This document shows, piece by piece, positions 16,113 to 25,087 of a stretch of 64,000 nt of DNA; position 1 is the first letter of the stretch, and every line of letters starts with the position of its first letter. The stretch is from an uncultured Treponema sp. (lineage in GTDB: Bacteria; Spirochaetota; Spirochaetia; Treponematales; Treponemataceae): positions 56,939 to 120,938 of the forward strand of contig CAKULY010000002.1 in assembly GCA_934667505.1 (NCBI GenBank), in the 5' to 3' direction. The position numbers were made by a program, and so were the translations under genes. Under the pieces are notes generated by a model. It ran no database searches. It was not told the DNA's origin and saw only the letters and a list, made by a program, of their open reading frames with translations.

Positions 16113-16905
16113 AAGAGCATAGCAGGAATATTATAAGATTTGCCACAACTATGCTTGCTCCCGCTGGCGTGCTCCAGGCGAAACTCGCTAGTATGCCAGC
16201 CATAAAGCAAAAAACAGAAATAATTGCAGAAAAAATTACTACCTTAAAAAAGCTTTTAAAAACTTGCATTGCGCTAAGGGCAGGAAACACTATAAGGCTT
16301 GAAATCATCATGGCTCCCATTAGCCTCATTCCTATTACTACTGTAAGCGCAGTTAGTATTGCAATTAGCGCATTGTAGGCGTTTGTTTTTATTCCTGCCG
16401 CTTTTGCAAATGGCTCGTCAAAAGTTACCGAAAATATTCTGTTGTAAAATACAACAAAAAGACTGATTACCGTTGCAGCAAGAGCGACGCTTATCCAGAC
16501 ATCCGCCTTGCTGATTGCAAGAATGCTTCCAAACATAAAAGAAGTAACATCCGTGTTCAATCCGCTTGTCAAAGATGTTATAAGTATGCCTAGAGCTAGC
16601 GAACTTGAAGAAATCAATGCGATTGAAGCATCTCCTTTTAGATTGCTTGAAGAACTCACTTTTAATAAAAGAAAGGCTGCCAGAATGCAAATAGGAATAG
16701 AAACTGCCAACGGAGCCCAGTTAAAAGCCATTGCCGTCGCCATCGTTCCAAAGGCTACGTGGCTAAGACCGTCTCCAATCATTGAAAATCGCTTTAGAAC
16801 AAGTATTATTCCTAAGAATGCGGCGCACAGACTTATTAGCGTTCCTGCTATTAGCGCTCTAACTATAAAACCGTAAGAAAAAAGTTTTGCAAAAAAATCA
16901 ATCAT
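16090..16905 (-). CDS. znuB: Zinc/manganese ABC transporter permease
   Basis: A 271-residue permease of the ABC-3 family with seven to nine membrane helices. It contains GDGLSHVAFGTMA, the conserved G(D/I)-x-SH segment of metal permeases, and the FDEPFAKAAG cytoplasmic coupling loop. It overlaps the ATPase gene by 8 bp and is the last gene of the znuA-znuC-znuB operon. It forms the inner-membrane channel for Zn(II), possibly Mn(II), handed over by the binding protein. The 3' end overlaps the convergent upstream gene. Confidence 0.9.
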   Translation of the reverse strand: MIDFFAKLFSYGFIVRALIAGTLISLCAAFLGIILVLKRFSMIGDGLSHVAFGTMATAMAFNWAPLAVSIPICILAAFLLLKVSSSSNLKGDASIALISSSSLALGILITSLTSGLNTDVTSFMFGSILAISKADVWISVALAATVISLFVVFYNRIFSVTFDEPFAKAAGIKTNAYNALIAILTALTVVIGMRLMGAMMISSLIVFPALSAMQVFKSFFKVVIFSAIISVFCFMAGILASFAWSTPAGASIVVANLIIFLLCSFIRKLFL

Positions 16906-17665
16906 TTATGTATTTCCTAATATGAATATGGCTAGCGTTGCAGTCTGGACCGCAATGATTTCCGCAATGGGTTTCGCAAACTTCTACCTGGCTCATCAGC
17001 TTATACAAGTCTGTTTTTGCGTAATCTTTAGATTTTCCAAAGAATAAAGGAGATGTGTTCATTTGAAGAATATGGGTCGCATTCTGAACCGCTCTGTGAA
17101 CATCGTGGCTTACCATTAAAATTGCAATTCCGTCTTTTTTGTTCAAGTCTTGAATTATTGAATAAAGTTCGTCAGTTACGATTGGGTCTAGTCCAGTTAC
17201 GGGCTCGTCTAAAACTAGCATGTTTTTTGCCGCGCACAAGGCTCTTGCTAAAAGAACGCGTTGCTGTTGACCTCCGCTTAGGGTGCTGAACGCTTTGTTT
17301 GCAAGGTGGTCTAGCTGGAGGCGGTGAATTTGGAACTCCGCGTTTTGCCTGTCTGCTTTTGTATGAAAAAAACTAGATGATGAAAGGCAGCCAGAAAGAA
17401 CAACTTCTTTTACGCTTGCAGGAAAATCTTTTTGAATATTTTTTTGCTGCGGAAGATAGCCTGTATGCAGCCGGTCTAAGCTTATTTTTCCTGATTTTAT
17501 AGGAATCAGCCCTAAAATAGCCTTTACCAAAGTTGTTTTGCCAGAACCGTTTGAGCCAACTATGCAAACGTAGTCACCGGGATTTACAGAAAAAGAAACA
17601 TTTTTGCAGGCTTCAAAACTGCCGTAGTTTACGCACACGTTGCTGCATTCTACAAGGGGAATCAT
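16898..17665 (-). CDS. znuC: Zinc/manganese ABC transporter ATPase with Cys/His-rich tail
   Basis: A 255-residue ABC ATPase with Walker A GSNGSGKTT, signature LSGGQQQR, Walker B MLVLDEP and the switch His in VSHDVHR. It energises the ZnuABC importer. The C-terminus ends in a 30-residue tail with four Cys and several His (VCETHCGNHCGPDCNASHIH), a potential zinc-binding module beyond the usual ATPase fold. The start overlaps the binding-protein stop by 4 bp. Confidence 0.93.
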   Translation of the reverse strand: MIPLVECSNVCVNYGSFEACKNVSFSVNPGDYVCIVGSNGSGKTTLVKAILGLIPIKSGKISLDRLHTGYLPQQKNIQKDFPASVKEVVLSGCLSSSSFFHTKADRQNAEFQIHRLQLDHLANKAFSTLSGGQQQRVLLARALCAAKNMLVLDEPVTGLDPIVTDELYSIIQDLNKKDGIAILMVSHDVHRAVQNATHILQMNTSPLFFGKSKDYAKTDLYKLMSQVEVCETHCGNHCGPDCNASHIHIRKYIND

Positions 17666-18693
17666 CTTAGACCTCTTTTTAGGGCAAGAGCATTTTTTTT
17701 CATTAAAGAAACCCAGGTCTCGGCGTTTTCAAAGTCTTTTTTTGAAACGTTTTGACAAGACTGCAATAGAATTGCAGGTACGTTTGCAGATTCTGAAATT
17801 ATGTCCGCGATTTTATGATTGCCCAGTTCTATGTAAAATACGGCTGGCAATCCAAGAGTTTTTATTTTATCTATAAGTCTTGAAATTGTCGCAGAGCTAG
17901 CTTCTACTGCCGTGCTGCAGCCTGAAAATGCCGCGTCGTATTCTAATCCGTAGTATTTTGCAAAGTAGATAAATGGAAATCGGTCGCCCATTACAATGTA
18001 CTTTTCTTTAGCATCTAAAACTATCTGCGCAATTTCCATAGAAACATTTGCGATTTGTTCGCAGTAATTGTTTGCGTTCTGTTCGAATTCTTCAACAAGC
18101 TGAAAGAGCTGCTTTTGCGCGGCAACTTCTTGCAACGATTTGCAAACCGCTTTTACTATGGCAATTTCGTTTTTTGGGCTTGTCCAAATGTGTTCGTCCT
18201 GCTCGTGGATATTTTGATTTTGCCCGTCTTTTAAATCTTCATTTTTTTCTTCGCTATGATTTTTGTGTTCGTCTAAGTGTTCTTCAGAATCGAAATGTTC
18301 TTCATCAAGCGTTTCTACAAAATCGAAAAGTCTTAGTTCGGAATTTTTGTTCTCTTTTGCGCTGGAATTAAAAATCTTTTTTACCCAGGCATCGCTTTCG
18401 CCGCCTATGTAGATAAAAAGGTCGCTGTTAGTTATGGCAATTATATCTGCGGGGCTTGGATCAAACGAGTGTGATTCTGCACCTGGCTTTACAAGCAGTT
18501 TGAGTTCGGCAGTTCCGTCAAGAAGACTGTTCCCTAAAACGGCTCTTGCGGCATCGTAGCAAGGAAAAGTTGTTGCAACGACTGAAATTTGAGCGTTTTG
18601 TTTTGAAATGTTATTTTTTTTACAGCCAGTCATTGTAAAAAGTGTTGCGAAAATGCAAATTGCTGCAATTTTTGTTAAAATATTCTTTTTCAT
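17662..18693 (-). CDS. znuA: Zinc-binding lipoprotein of ABC transporter
   Basis: A 343-residue cluster A-I metal-binding protein. The signal peptide ends in a lipobox (FTMTGCKK), so it is a lipoprotein. The mature protein begins VVATTFPCYDAARAV. A long acidic His-rich loop (about residues 130-170, with EEH, DEHKNH, EQDEHIW) is characteristic of ZnuA rather than MntA/TroA and binds or channels zinc. Later metal-site regions are GDRFPFIYFAKYYGL and FYIELGNHKIAD. First gene of the operon; the promoter at 18703-18731 lies close upstream. Confidence 0.92.
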   Translation of the reverse strand: MKKNILTKIAAICIFATLFTMTGCKKNNISKQNAQISVVATTFPCYDAARAVLGNSLLDGTAELKLLVKPGAESHSFDPSPADIIAITNSDLFIYIGGESDAWVKKIFNSSAKENKNSELRLFDFVETLDEEHFDSEEHLDEHKNHSEEKNEDLKDGQNQNIHEQDEHIWTSPKNEIAIVKAVCKSLQEVAAQKQLFQLVEEFEQNANNYCEQIANVSMEIAQIVLDAKEKYIVMGDRFPFIYFAKYYGLEYDAAFSGCSTAVEASSATISRLIDKIKTLGLPAVFYIELGNHKIADIISESANVPAILLQSCQNVSKKDFENAETWVSLMKKNALALKRGLR

Positions 18694-18702
18694 TTAAAAG
18701 AA

Positions 18703-18731
18703 AATATACTAAAAAAAATCTTACAATTCAA
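18703..18731 (-). promoter_or_regulatory. Promoter of znuACB
   Basis: On the reverse strand TTGAAT (18731-18726), a 17-bp spacer and TATATT (18708-18703), with the ATG only nine bases downstream. The leader is therefore at most a few bases, with no ribosome binding site. I see no obvious Zur-type palindrome. Confidence 0.6.
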
Positions 18732-18753
18732 ATGGTTGCAAGGCAAATCGTGC

Positions 18754-19512
18754 TTATTCACCAAAAATTTCTTTTCTGTGTTTTGTGCCTAGTTCGTCTA
18801 ACAGTTCTTTTAACGTTTTTTGCGGTGCGTCTTTTTCAAGGTTTTTCAAGTCTTTTGCAAAGCAGTTCATAGAAAAATGCTGAAAGACCTTTATGTTTTT
18901 CCAAGCTTGCTGGCTACAGGATTTTTTTAATTCTTCTTTATATACTCCAAAAATTCCGTTGGATTTTAATTCGCTGTAGCCAACAAGCCACAGTTCTGTG
19001 GAATTCTTTCCATGCTCGTTTAGCTTTTCCAAAAGACTGGCAGTTGCCTGCGCCATCCAAAGCTGGCTTTCAAGAATCAGTTGTTCTATCTGCCTTCCGC
19101 CCTCCCTTGCGATTGCTTTTAATTGCGCCGTTTTTGCGGAATGAATGGGAGTCTTGTTCAAAATTATTACGTTTTTTCTAAAATCTATTTCAAGCTCCGC
19201 GTTGCGCCTAAAAAATCCTTCTGCGATTTTTCCTGCTTGCCCCACAAGGTATTTTTGATTTTTCGCAAGCTGTTCGTTTTTACCAGGATTGTCGCCAATA
19301 ACAATCAATTTTATTTCGTCTTCGCCTTTAATATCGTCAAGAGCCTTGTTGTAGACCACGGGAGTTTCTATTGGATATTCAGGTGTGCTTGCCTTGTCCG
19401 CAGCATTTTTTTGAAGCGTTTTCAGTTCGTTGGAATGTTGGTTCCATTCAGCGACTTTTTGATAAAAACTTGCTTTAAAATCGCAAAAGCTTTTCCACTG
19501 TAGTTCTGTCAT
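18754..19512 (-). CDS. Uracil-DNA glycosylase superfamily protein
   Basis: A 252-residue protein starting after GAGGGAAA. Residues about 70-82 read LIVIGDNPGKNEQL, similar to the water-activating loop of UDG-fold enzymes; NVIILNKTPIH follows and a late FQHFSMN may correspond to the His-containing intercalation loop. This is an atypical, longer member than family 4/5 enzymes and has no iron-sulfur cysteine pattern. It may act in base-excision repair, but substrate specificity is uncertain. It lies 13 bp downstream of the LysR-type gene and may be cotranscribed with it. Confidence 0.65.
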   Translation of the reverse strand: MTELQWKSFCDFKASFYQKVAEWNQHSNELKTLQKNAADKASTPEYPIETPVVYNKALDDIKGEDEIKLIVIGDNPGKNEQLAKNQKYLVGQAGKIAEGFFRRNAELEIDFRKNVIILNKTPIHSAKTAQLKAIAREGGRQIEQLILESQLWMAQATASLLEKLNEHGKNSTELWLVGYSELKSNGIFGVYKEELKKSCSQQAWKNIKVFQHFSMNCFAKDLKNLEKDAPQKTLKELLDELGTKHRKEIFGE

Positions 19513-19525
19513 CTTTTCCCTCAGC

Positions 19526-20431
19526 TTAAATTGAATTGTTTTTTAGTTGCTCAAGAATTTTTCCGACCGCTTGTTGAATTCTTTTTCCTGATTTTGAGTC
19601 GTACATTTCAGCGCGTCTTATAAAACCTATGTCATAATAGCCCATTATATTTCTGGCGGTGTGAATTATAAAATTGTCTGAAAAGCGGCCGCTTTCAAGC
19701 ACAATTTGAGGCACTAATCCGATTCCTAAATCTAATTGGGCTAGCGCAAGAATGGCTTCGTTTCCTTCTGTTTCGGCAGCGATAATCGGTTTTACATTGC
19801 GGCTTTTTGTCCATTGGTCAAAGCGGCGGCGGGCAAGCCCTGTTTTTGGAAGAATTAAAGGAGTTGAAGAAATTATGTCTTGAGGCGAACCAGTAAGATT
19901 CGTAAAAGCTCCATTTTTGTTTGCCGCAAAAATCAAAGGCGTTTTTTTCATGTTGATTGTTTGCAAGAACGAAAGCCCGTCTTCTGGAATCGCTGCAACG
20001 GCAAGAGCTGCTCTGCCTTCTTTTATTGCGGGGATTGCTCCTGCGGGATCGCCCGTTTCTACGGATAGCTGAATGTACGGATATTCGTTTGCAAGTTTTT
20101 CTATAAAAAGCGGAAGAATTGTGTAGCAGGCGGTTACAGAGGCGTAAACTTTTAGCGTGCCGGAAACAATTCCTTTTTCGCCTTTGAACTTTTCCTGCAT
20201 GATTTTTTGCCGCTCTAAAGTTTCTTTTGCAAATTCTGCAAAAATCTTGCCGTTTTTTGTTAAAGCTACTTTTCGATTTGTTCTGTCTAAAAGTTCCGTT
20301 CCATTTTCTTCTTCAAGACGACTTATAATTCTGCTCAATGCGGAAGGGCTTATGTTTATGGAATCTGCTGTTTTTGCAAAGTGCAAGTTTTCAGAAAGTG
20401 TTAAAAATGCCTTTAATTCGTAAAAGTTCAT
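19526..20431 (-). CDS. LysR-family transcriptional regulator, IlvY-like
   Basis: A 301-residue LTTR. The N-terminal winged helix reads FLTLSENLHFAKTADSINIS then SALSRIISRLEEENG. The effector domain follows from about residue 90, with VYASVTACYTILP and GDPAGAIPAIKEGRAALAVA, closely resembling E. coli IlvY (SVTAAY, TGDAADA), which senses acetolactate/acetohydroxybutyrate and activates ilvC. There is no ilvC here. The gene is divergent from a secreted-protein gene whose promoter region contains a dyad, so target and ligand may differ. Confidence 0.85.
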   Translation of the reverse strand: MNFYELKAFLTLSENLHFAKTADSINISPSALSRIISRLEEENGTELLDRTNRKVALTKNGKIFAEFAKETLERQKIMQEKFKGEKGIVSGTLKVYASVTACYTILPLFIEKLANEYPYIQLSVETGDPAGAIPAIKEGRAALAVAAIPEDGLSFLQTINMKKTPLIFAANKNGAFTNLTGSPQDIISSTPLILPKTGLARRRFDQWTKSRNVKPIIAAETEGNEAILALAQLDLGIGLVPQIVLESGRFSDNFIIHTARNIMGYYDIGFIRRAEMYDSKSGKRIQQAVGKILEQLKNNSI

Positions 20432-20465
20432 ATTCTAAAGGATTTTATCACAGAATTCTTTGTAA

Positions 20466-20493
20466 GTCTTTATTTGTCTTTATTTTGACAAAT
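20466..20493. promoter_or_regulatory. Candidate operator in the LysR divergent region
   Basis: A tandem 10-bp direct repeat GTCTTTATTT (20466-20485) runs into a dyad ATTTGTC-n8-GACAAAT (20472-20493). The right arm overlaps the -35 box of the promoter at 20485-20513. LTTRs bind T-n11-A type dyads near divergent promoters, so this is a candidate site for the adjacent regulator. Confidence 0.45.
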
Positions 20494-20513
20494 CAAACTT
20501 GTGGATATATAAT
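20485..20513 (+). promoter_or_regulatory. Consensus sigma-70-type promoter
   Basis: TTGACA (20485-20490), a 17-bp spacer and TATAAT (20508-20513): both hexamers are perfect consensus. It drives the secreted-protein gene at 20560, which also has an optimal TAGGAGG ribosome binding site, so strong expression is expected unless repressed. Confidence 0.85.
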
Positions 20514-20559
20514 TTAATCACTAATTTTCTCTTCGACTTTTTATAGGAGGTTTTCAGCA

Positions 20560-21390
20560 ATGAAAAAAATAATTTTTTCTTTTGCAGCTTTTTTGATTGG
20601 AATTTCACTGTACGCTTACGATATTATGGGAAATACAACTATAAAAGCAGGCGCAAAAACGGTTACACGTACAGATTATTCAATAATATCTAAGTTTGGA
20701 GAATACTACAGAACGCCTAGTTCAAAATTCATCTATTTGTATGATGAATTTGGCAAGCAAACTGAAAATTCAGAACTTACTGTGCGCGATGTTCTTGTAA
20801 ATAAGGTTGTAAACTCTTACGATTCAGAAGGAAAACTTTCTGAACGCAAGGCCTACGATTCAGAAGGGGTGCAGCTTTGGAATTCCGTTCTTTCTTATAA
20901 AGACGGACTCCTTTGCGATGAAACTCAGTATGCCCGCGATGGCAATCTAAAGAGCAAAACAATCTACACATATACAGATTCAAAACTTACAGACGAAAGT
21001 TACTACAATTCTGATGGAGTTCTCATTTGGAAGATTGTCTACAAATATAACGATAAAGAACTTTTGGAAAAAGAAGAGCAGTATTTTGGAGACGGTTCTT
21101 TAAATGAGGAGCGTGTCTACACATACACAGATTCTGGTAACAAGGATTCAATTACAGTTTACGGTGCAAACGGTTCGCAGCTCTATAAAGATGTTTTCAG
21201 ATACGGTTCTAATGAAGTTCTTTCTGAAGTGACAACTTATAATGCAGAAAATAAAACTTCAAAGCGCGAGCTTGTAAAATACGATTCAAAAGGCAATATT
21301 TCTAAGCTGACGGTTTATTCAGTTTCCAAGAAATTTGGAACGATTGTAAACGAAATGTCATCAATGACAGAATTTGGCTACGAATACTAA
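20560..21390 (+). CDS. Secreted protein with YD-like beta repeats
   Basis: A 276-residue protein with a signal peptide (FSFAAFLIGISLYAY, cleavage near residue 19). The mature part is a series of about 22-residue units of the form Y-x-Y-x-D-x-(K/G)-L, for example SYDSEGKLSERKAYDSEG and YTYTDSKLTDESYYNSDG. These resemble RHS/YD-type or MORN-like antiparallel strands. It is likely periplasmic or surface-associated; function unknown. Strong promoter and ribosome binding site. No catalytic motif visible. Confidence 0.8.
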   Translation: MKKIIFSFAAFLIGISLYAYDIMGNTTIKAGAKTVTRTDYSIISKFGEYYRTPSSKFIYLYDEFGKQTENSELTVRDVLVNKVVNSYDSEGKLSERKAYDSEGVQLWNSVLSYKDGLLCDETQYARDGNLKSKTIYTYTDSKLTDESYYNSDGVLIWKIVYKYNDKELLEKEEQYFGDGSLNEERVYTYTDSGNKDSITVYGANGSQLYKDVFRYGSNEVLSEVTTYNAENKTSKRELVKYDSKGNISKLTVYSVSKKFGTIVNEMSSMTEFGYEY

Positions 21391-21423
21391 TCGCTTTTGT
21401 TTTAGGTTAGCGAAAAACTAAAA

Positions 21424-21469
21424 ACGGTTGAGTCGAGGTTTTGAGCGCAAGTGTGCTTTGACCAACCGT
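21424..21469. repeat. Intergenic hairpin, family C, copy 1
   Basis: ACGGTTG (21424-21430) pairs with CAACCGT (21463-21469) around a core TTTTGAGCGCAAGTGTGC that recurs in three other places (32295, 33311, 33958). It lies between convergent genes and may act as a bidirectional terminator. Confidence 0.6.
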
Positions 21470-21472
21470 ATT

Positions 21473-23062
21473 TTAAAGCAGCGGTGCAAATATCTTAAAG
21501 AACCAGCCTAATACCCTCTGATGAAGAGGGTATTTTTTATATATATCCAAAGTTATTTCTGTGCAACGCTTTTTAGTTTCTTGGAAATCTTTTTCCATAT
21601 CAGCGATTACATTCGTCTTGTACATATATAATCCGCATTCAAAGTGGTGGTCTAAACTTCTGTAGTCAAGGTTTACAGAGCCAACAGTTCCTCTGTTTCC
21701 ATCGGAAATAAATACTTTTGCATGTATAAATCCAGGGTCGAATCCGTATACGTGAACTCCATTTTGAATCAATGTCTTTATGAATTTTCTTCCTACGCAA
21801 AAGGTTATGTAGTGATCGTAGTGCGAAGGAACAATCAAGCTGACTTCAACACCTCTTTTTGCAGCAAAAATAAGGCTGTTCATAAGAGTGTTGTCTATTA
21901 TTATGTACGGAGTCATTATGTGCACATAACCGTGCGACTTTGAAAGAATGTAATTGTAGACGTTTTCCGCAATGTCTTCGTTGTTGTATGCGTCGTCACC
22001 GTAAGGAATTACAACGCCAGTTTGCGGCGTTTCTGGGAATGCAGTCTCAATGTATTTTGAAAAATCTTCAAGCGCGAAACTGTTTTTCTCTTTTTGCGGA
22101 ATTTGAATATTCCACATCTCTAAAAACATTGTTGTAAAAGAGCGCACCGCAGGTCCTTGAATTTTTATGCCGGTGTCTTTCCAGTAATCGAACCGTTTGT
22201 GATTTAAGTTTATGTATTCATCAGAAATATTTATGCCGCCAGTGTAGGCGATTTTGCCATCGATAACAAGAATTTTTCTGTGGTCGCGGTTGTTAAGTCC
22301 TGTGTCAAAAACAGGCACGAATTTTTTAAAAATCTGTGCTTTTATTCCAAATGACTTTAGATAATCAATATATACGTTTGTTGAAAATGCGATAGAGCCA
22401 AGGCTGTCGTACATTAGTCTGACTTCAACGCCGTTTTTCACTTTATCCTTTAAAATCTTTAGAATAAGTTCCCATAAGGTTCCCGGCTCTATTATAAAGT
22501 ATTCCAAAAAAATAAACTTTTCAGCCGATTTTAAATCTTTTATGATTTGAGGGAACATATATTCACCGGCAGAAAAATATTGAGTGCTCGTGTTCGTAAA
22601 CGGCGGAAAATTTCCTGTTTTCATGAGATATTTAGAAATATCTTGAACCTTTGGATAGTCAGCTAGAGCTTTTTTGTTTTCCGGAGAATCTAAAAAGTAT
22701 TTTTTTGAAGATTTTTTTATTTTGCCTAGTTTTCTGCTTAAAGAAAATCCTCCTAAATTTAATTTATAAGAAAAATAAAGCGAAATTCCAAAGATTGGAA
22801 CTATAAGAACGGGTATGAGCCAAGAAATTTTGAATTCGTTTTTTCCAGGGCTGTTAACAAGATAAGTTGCAAACAGAAGGCTTAATGCAATGCTTCCGCC
22901 TATGAAATACTTTGTGTAGGGTTCAAGCTTTAAACAAAAAACAGCGAAAAGCGTAAACTGTATTAATAGCAAAATAATGATTAATAAAAGTTTGCTGTAA
23001 ATTAAAGTTTCGAGAAATTTGTTATTTCTTTTTAATTTCAAATCTTTTTGATTTTTATTCAT
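21473..23062 (-). CDS. cls: Cardiolipin synthase (phospholipase D family)
   Basis: A 529-residue protein with two or three N-terminal membrane helices and two HxK-x4-D catalytic motifs: HRKILVID in the first PLD half and HAKVFISD in the second, each followed by the usual GG(I/V)N or GSVN. It condenses two phosphatidylglycerol molecules, or a related donor pair, to cardiolipin at the inner membrane. Length and layout match bacterial ClsA. The ATG is six bases from a -10-like TAAAAT with no ribosome binding site. Confidence 0.9.
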   Translation of the reverse strand: MNKNQKDLKLKRNNKFLETLIYSKLLLIIILLLIQFTLFAVFCLKLEPYTKYFIGGSIALSLLFATYLVNSPGKNEFKISWLIPVLIVPIFGISLYFSYKLNLGGFSLSRKLGKIKKSSKKYFLDSPENKKALADYPKVQDISKYLMKTGNFPPFTNTSTQYFSAGEYMFPQIIKDLKSAEKFIFLEYFIIEPGTLWELILKILKDKVKNGVEVRLMYDSLGSIAFSTNVYIDYLKSFGIKAQIFKKFVPVFDTGLNNRDHRKILVIDGKIAYTGGINISDEYINLNHKRFDYWKDTGIKIQGPAVRSFTTMFLEMWNIQIPQKEKNSFALEDFSKYIETAFPETPQTGVVIPYGDDAYNNEDIAENVYNYILSKSHGYVHIMTPYIIIDNTLMNSLIFAAKRGVEVSLIVPSHYDHYITFCVGRKFIKTLIQNGVHVYGFDPGFIHAKVFISDGNRGTVGSVNLDYRSLDHHFECGLYMYKTNVIADMEKDFQETKKRCTEITLDIYKKYPLHQRVLGWFFKIFAPLL

Positions 23063-23068
23063 AAAATT

Positions 23069-23097
23069 ATTTTATTTAGCGTGCCTTTTTTTGATAA
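23069..23097 (-). promoter_or_regulatory. Candidate leaderless promoter of cls
   Basis: On the reverse strand TTATCA (23097-23092), a 17-bp spacer and TAAAAT (23074-23069), then six bases to the ATG. The -35 is weak (four of six). Confidence 0.45.
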
Positions 23098-23192
23098 TCA
23101 TAATATAATAAAAATTAGGATAAATAAACTAGATTTTTTTTCCGATAAAGTAGTATCTATCTTTAATTTTTAAAGGTCGTTTGTATTGGATT

Positions 23193-23257
23193 GAAAGTCG
23201 GGTTTTTAGAAAAATGAATAAAAGCGTTTTTGAAAAATTATAAAAAACTCGGCTTTC
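23193..23257. repeat. Intergenic hairpin, family B, copy 1
   Basis: A 15-bp stem GAAAGTCGGGTTTTT (23193-23207) against AAAAACTCGGCTTTC (23243-23257) using two G-U-type positions. The same arms recur at 25088-25155 and in part at 27293-27345. The remaining gap from the cls start to 23295 shows nothing else identifiable. Confidence 0.6.
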
Positions 23258-23295
23258 GGCCTATTAAAAAATAATAAAAAAGATGAGGGTAATAT

Positions 23296-25080
23296 ATGAA
23301 ACAGATTGGAATCAGACTTGCAGACGGATCTTTTTATCCAATTATGGAAGATGGTCAAAAGTGTACAAAAACTTTAGGGCTTACCACTGTAAAGGATAAT
23401 CAAACACGTGTAATAGTTGATGTTTATCGTTCAAAAACAGGAACTATGGAAGATGCTGAATATATTGACTCTCTTCAAATTGAAAATCTTGTTGAACATC
23501 CAAACGGAACTGTAGACATAAATTTAGACATCGGGCTTGATGAAAACGGCAAATTAAGAGCCGCAATGATTGACCCTGAAACAGGAAACAAGAGCAGCGC
23601 GGATGTAACTTTAGTTTCGAGAACTGTGGAAGAGCGCCTTGAGCCCACTAATTACGAAATTTCAATGCCAGAAACTGAATCTGCAGAAAAAGGCATAAAC
23701 GCTGAAAAAGAAGATTCTTTAGATTCTGACAAGGTTGAAGCGGCTGAAGCTGCAATTGCCGGGGCTGCGCTTGGTGCAGTTGCTGGCGGTATTGTTGTAA
23801 ACGAGCTGAATAAAGAGGCGGAAAAAAGCGACGCAGATATTTTTGACTTAGATGACACAATTGTAGAAGAGCCAGTTGTTTCTGACGACCCTAATTCTAC
23901 GGCAGAAGAGCCTTCTGTTGAATTTGATTCTGATTCTACTGCCGAGTCTGAAGCTGAAATTCCTTTAGAAGACGCGACGCAAGGAGAGTCCTCAATATCT
24001 GACGATATTACGTTTGATGAGCCTCTGCTAGATGATTCTGTTCCTAGCGCAGGATCTGAACCAGCTGAAAATTTCGCAGAAGAAAAATCAGATGATTCTG
24101 CGGAAACTCAAATGCCTTCTTTAGAAAATTTTGACGACAGTCCCGTAGCTAGCGATTTTAATATCGATGAAATTGAAGAGCCTAAAACTGAAGAGTCAAA
24201 AGAAGATTCTTTTTCTGAGCCTGACTTGCCGCCACAGGATGAAACTGTCGCTTTAGAACCGGAATTGCCAGAATCTGATGAAACGCTTGTTTCAGATAAT
24301 GCCAGTGAATCTGTTCCAGTTCAGAGTGAAAGCGAAAGTTCTAGTTCCGAATCTTTTGAAGATTTTGATTTGCCAGATTTTAATCTTCCGGAAGAAACTG
24401 CTCAGACAGAAACGGCAGATTCCCTAGGTGATGACGACTTTTTGAAAGCTCTTGACAGTTCGAACGATTCTCAGCCAGATGATTCTGAATCTTCCGATTC
24501 AATTTTTAACAATGAGCTTGTAAATGACAACACTCCTTCAAACGGAATAAATTTCAATGGTCTTTACGATAAAGAAACTGAGCAAGGAACTTCTTCTGTT
24601 TCGAATGACGAAGTTTCGGAAAGCGTAAGGAAAAAGACAAAAACTCCTGTGATAATTTGCCTTGTTTGTGCAATAATTTGTCTTGTCTGCGCAGCGCTTG
24701 TGCTTTTTGTAGTTCCATCAAAGTTTAATCTTCTTGGAAAAAAGAATTCTGCTTCTAAGGAAAAAGAAGTTGCTCCAATTGTTGAAGAAGCAAAGCCTGT
24801 TCAGGAAGAAGAAATTCAAGAAACAGTTCCTATTCAGGCAAAGGAAGAGGAAGTTGTTGTTGCCCAGGAGCCAGAAGAAGTTGTCCCTGAGCCTCCTGCT
24901 CCTCCTGTAGAAAAACCAAAGAATATTACCTACAAAATAAAATGGGGCGACACTCTTTGGGATATTGCTGACGCCTATTATAAAAATCCTTGGCGTTACA
25001 AGTACATTGCAAGGTACAATGGAATAAAAAATCCTGATTATATTATTTCGGGAACAACAATTGTAATTCCTGCAAATTAA
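23296..25080 (+). CDS. Acidic membrane protein with C-terminal LysM domain
   Basis: A 594-residue protein. Residues 1 to about 120 form a compact domain with no signal peptide (starts IGIRLADGSFYPI). Residues about 120-445 are a very acidic, Ser/Asp/Glu-rich low-complexity stretch. One membrane helix (IICLVCAIICLVCAALVLFVV) lies near 450-475, followed by a Pro/Glu/Val-rich linker and a LysM domain at about 545-594 (WGDTLWDIADAYY, ending GTTIVIPAN). The topology suggests a cytoplasmic acidic part and a periplasmic LysM that holds peptidoglycan. AGGG precedes the ATG. It probably has a structural role in the cell envelope. Confidence 0.85.
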   Translation: MKQIGIRLADGSFYPIMEDGQKCTKTLGLTTVKDNQTRVIVDVYRSKTGTMEDAEYIDSLQIENLVEHPNGTVDINLDIGLDENGKLRAAMIDPETGNKSSADVTLVSRTVEERLEPTNYEISMPETESAEKGINAEKEDSLDSDKVEAAEAAIAGAALGAVAGGIVVNELNKEAEKSDADIFDLDDTIVEEPVVSDDPNSTAEEPSVEFDSDSTAESEAEIPLEDATQGESSISDDITFDEPLLDDSVPSAGSEPAENFAEEKSDDSAETQMPSLENFDDSPVASDFNIDEIEEPKTEESKEDSFSEPDLPPQDETVALEPELPESDETLVSDNASESVPVQSESESSSSESFEDFDLPDFNLPEETAQTETADSLGDDDFLKALDSSNDSQPDDSESSDSIFNNELVNDNTPSNGINFNGLYDKETEQGTSSVSNDEVSESVRKKTKTPVIICLVCAIICLVCAALVLFVVPSKFNLLGKKNSASKEKEVAPIVEEAKPVQEEEIQETVPIQAKEEEVVVAQEPEEVVPEPPAPPVEKPKNITYKIKWGDTLWDIADAYYKNPWRYKYIARYNGIKNPDYIISGTTIVIPAN

Positions 25081-25087
25081 AATATTA

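Noticed and set aside
19526..20431. Firm assignment of the LysR protein as ilvY
   Set aside because: Similarity to IlvY is good, but no ilvC or branched-chain gene is nearby, so the gene symbol is withheld.
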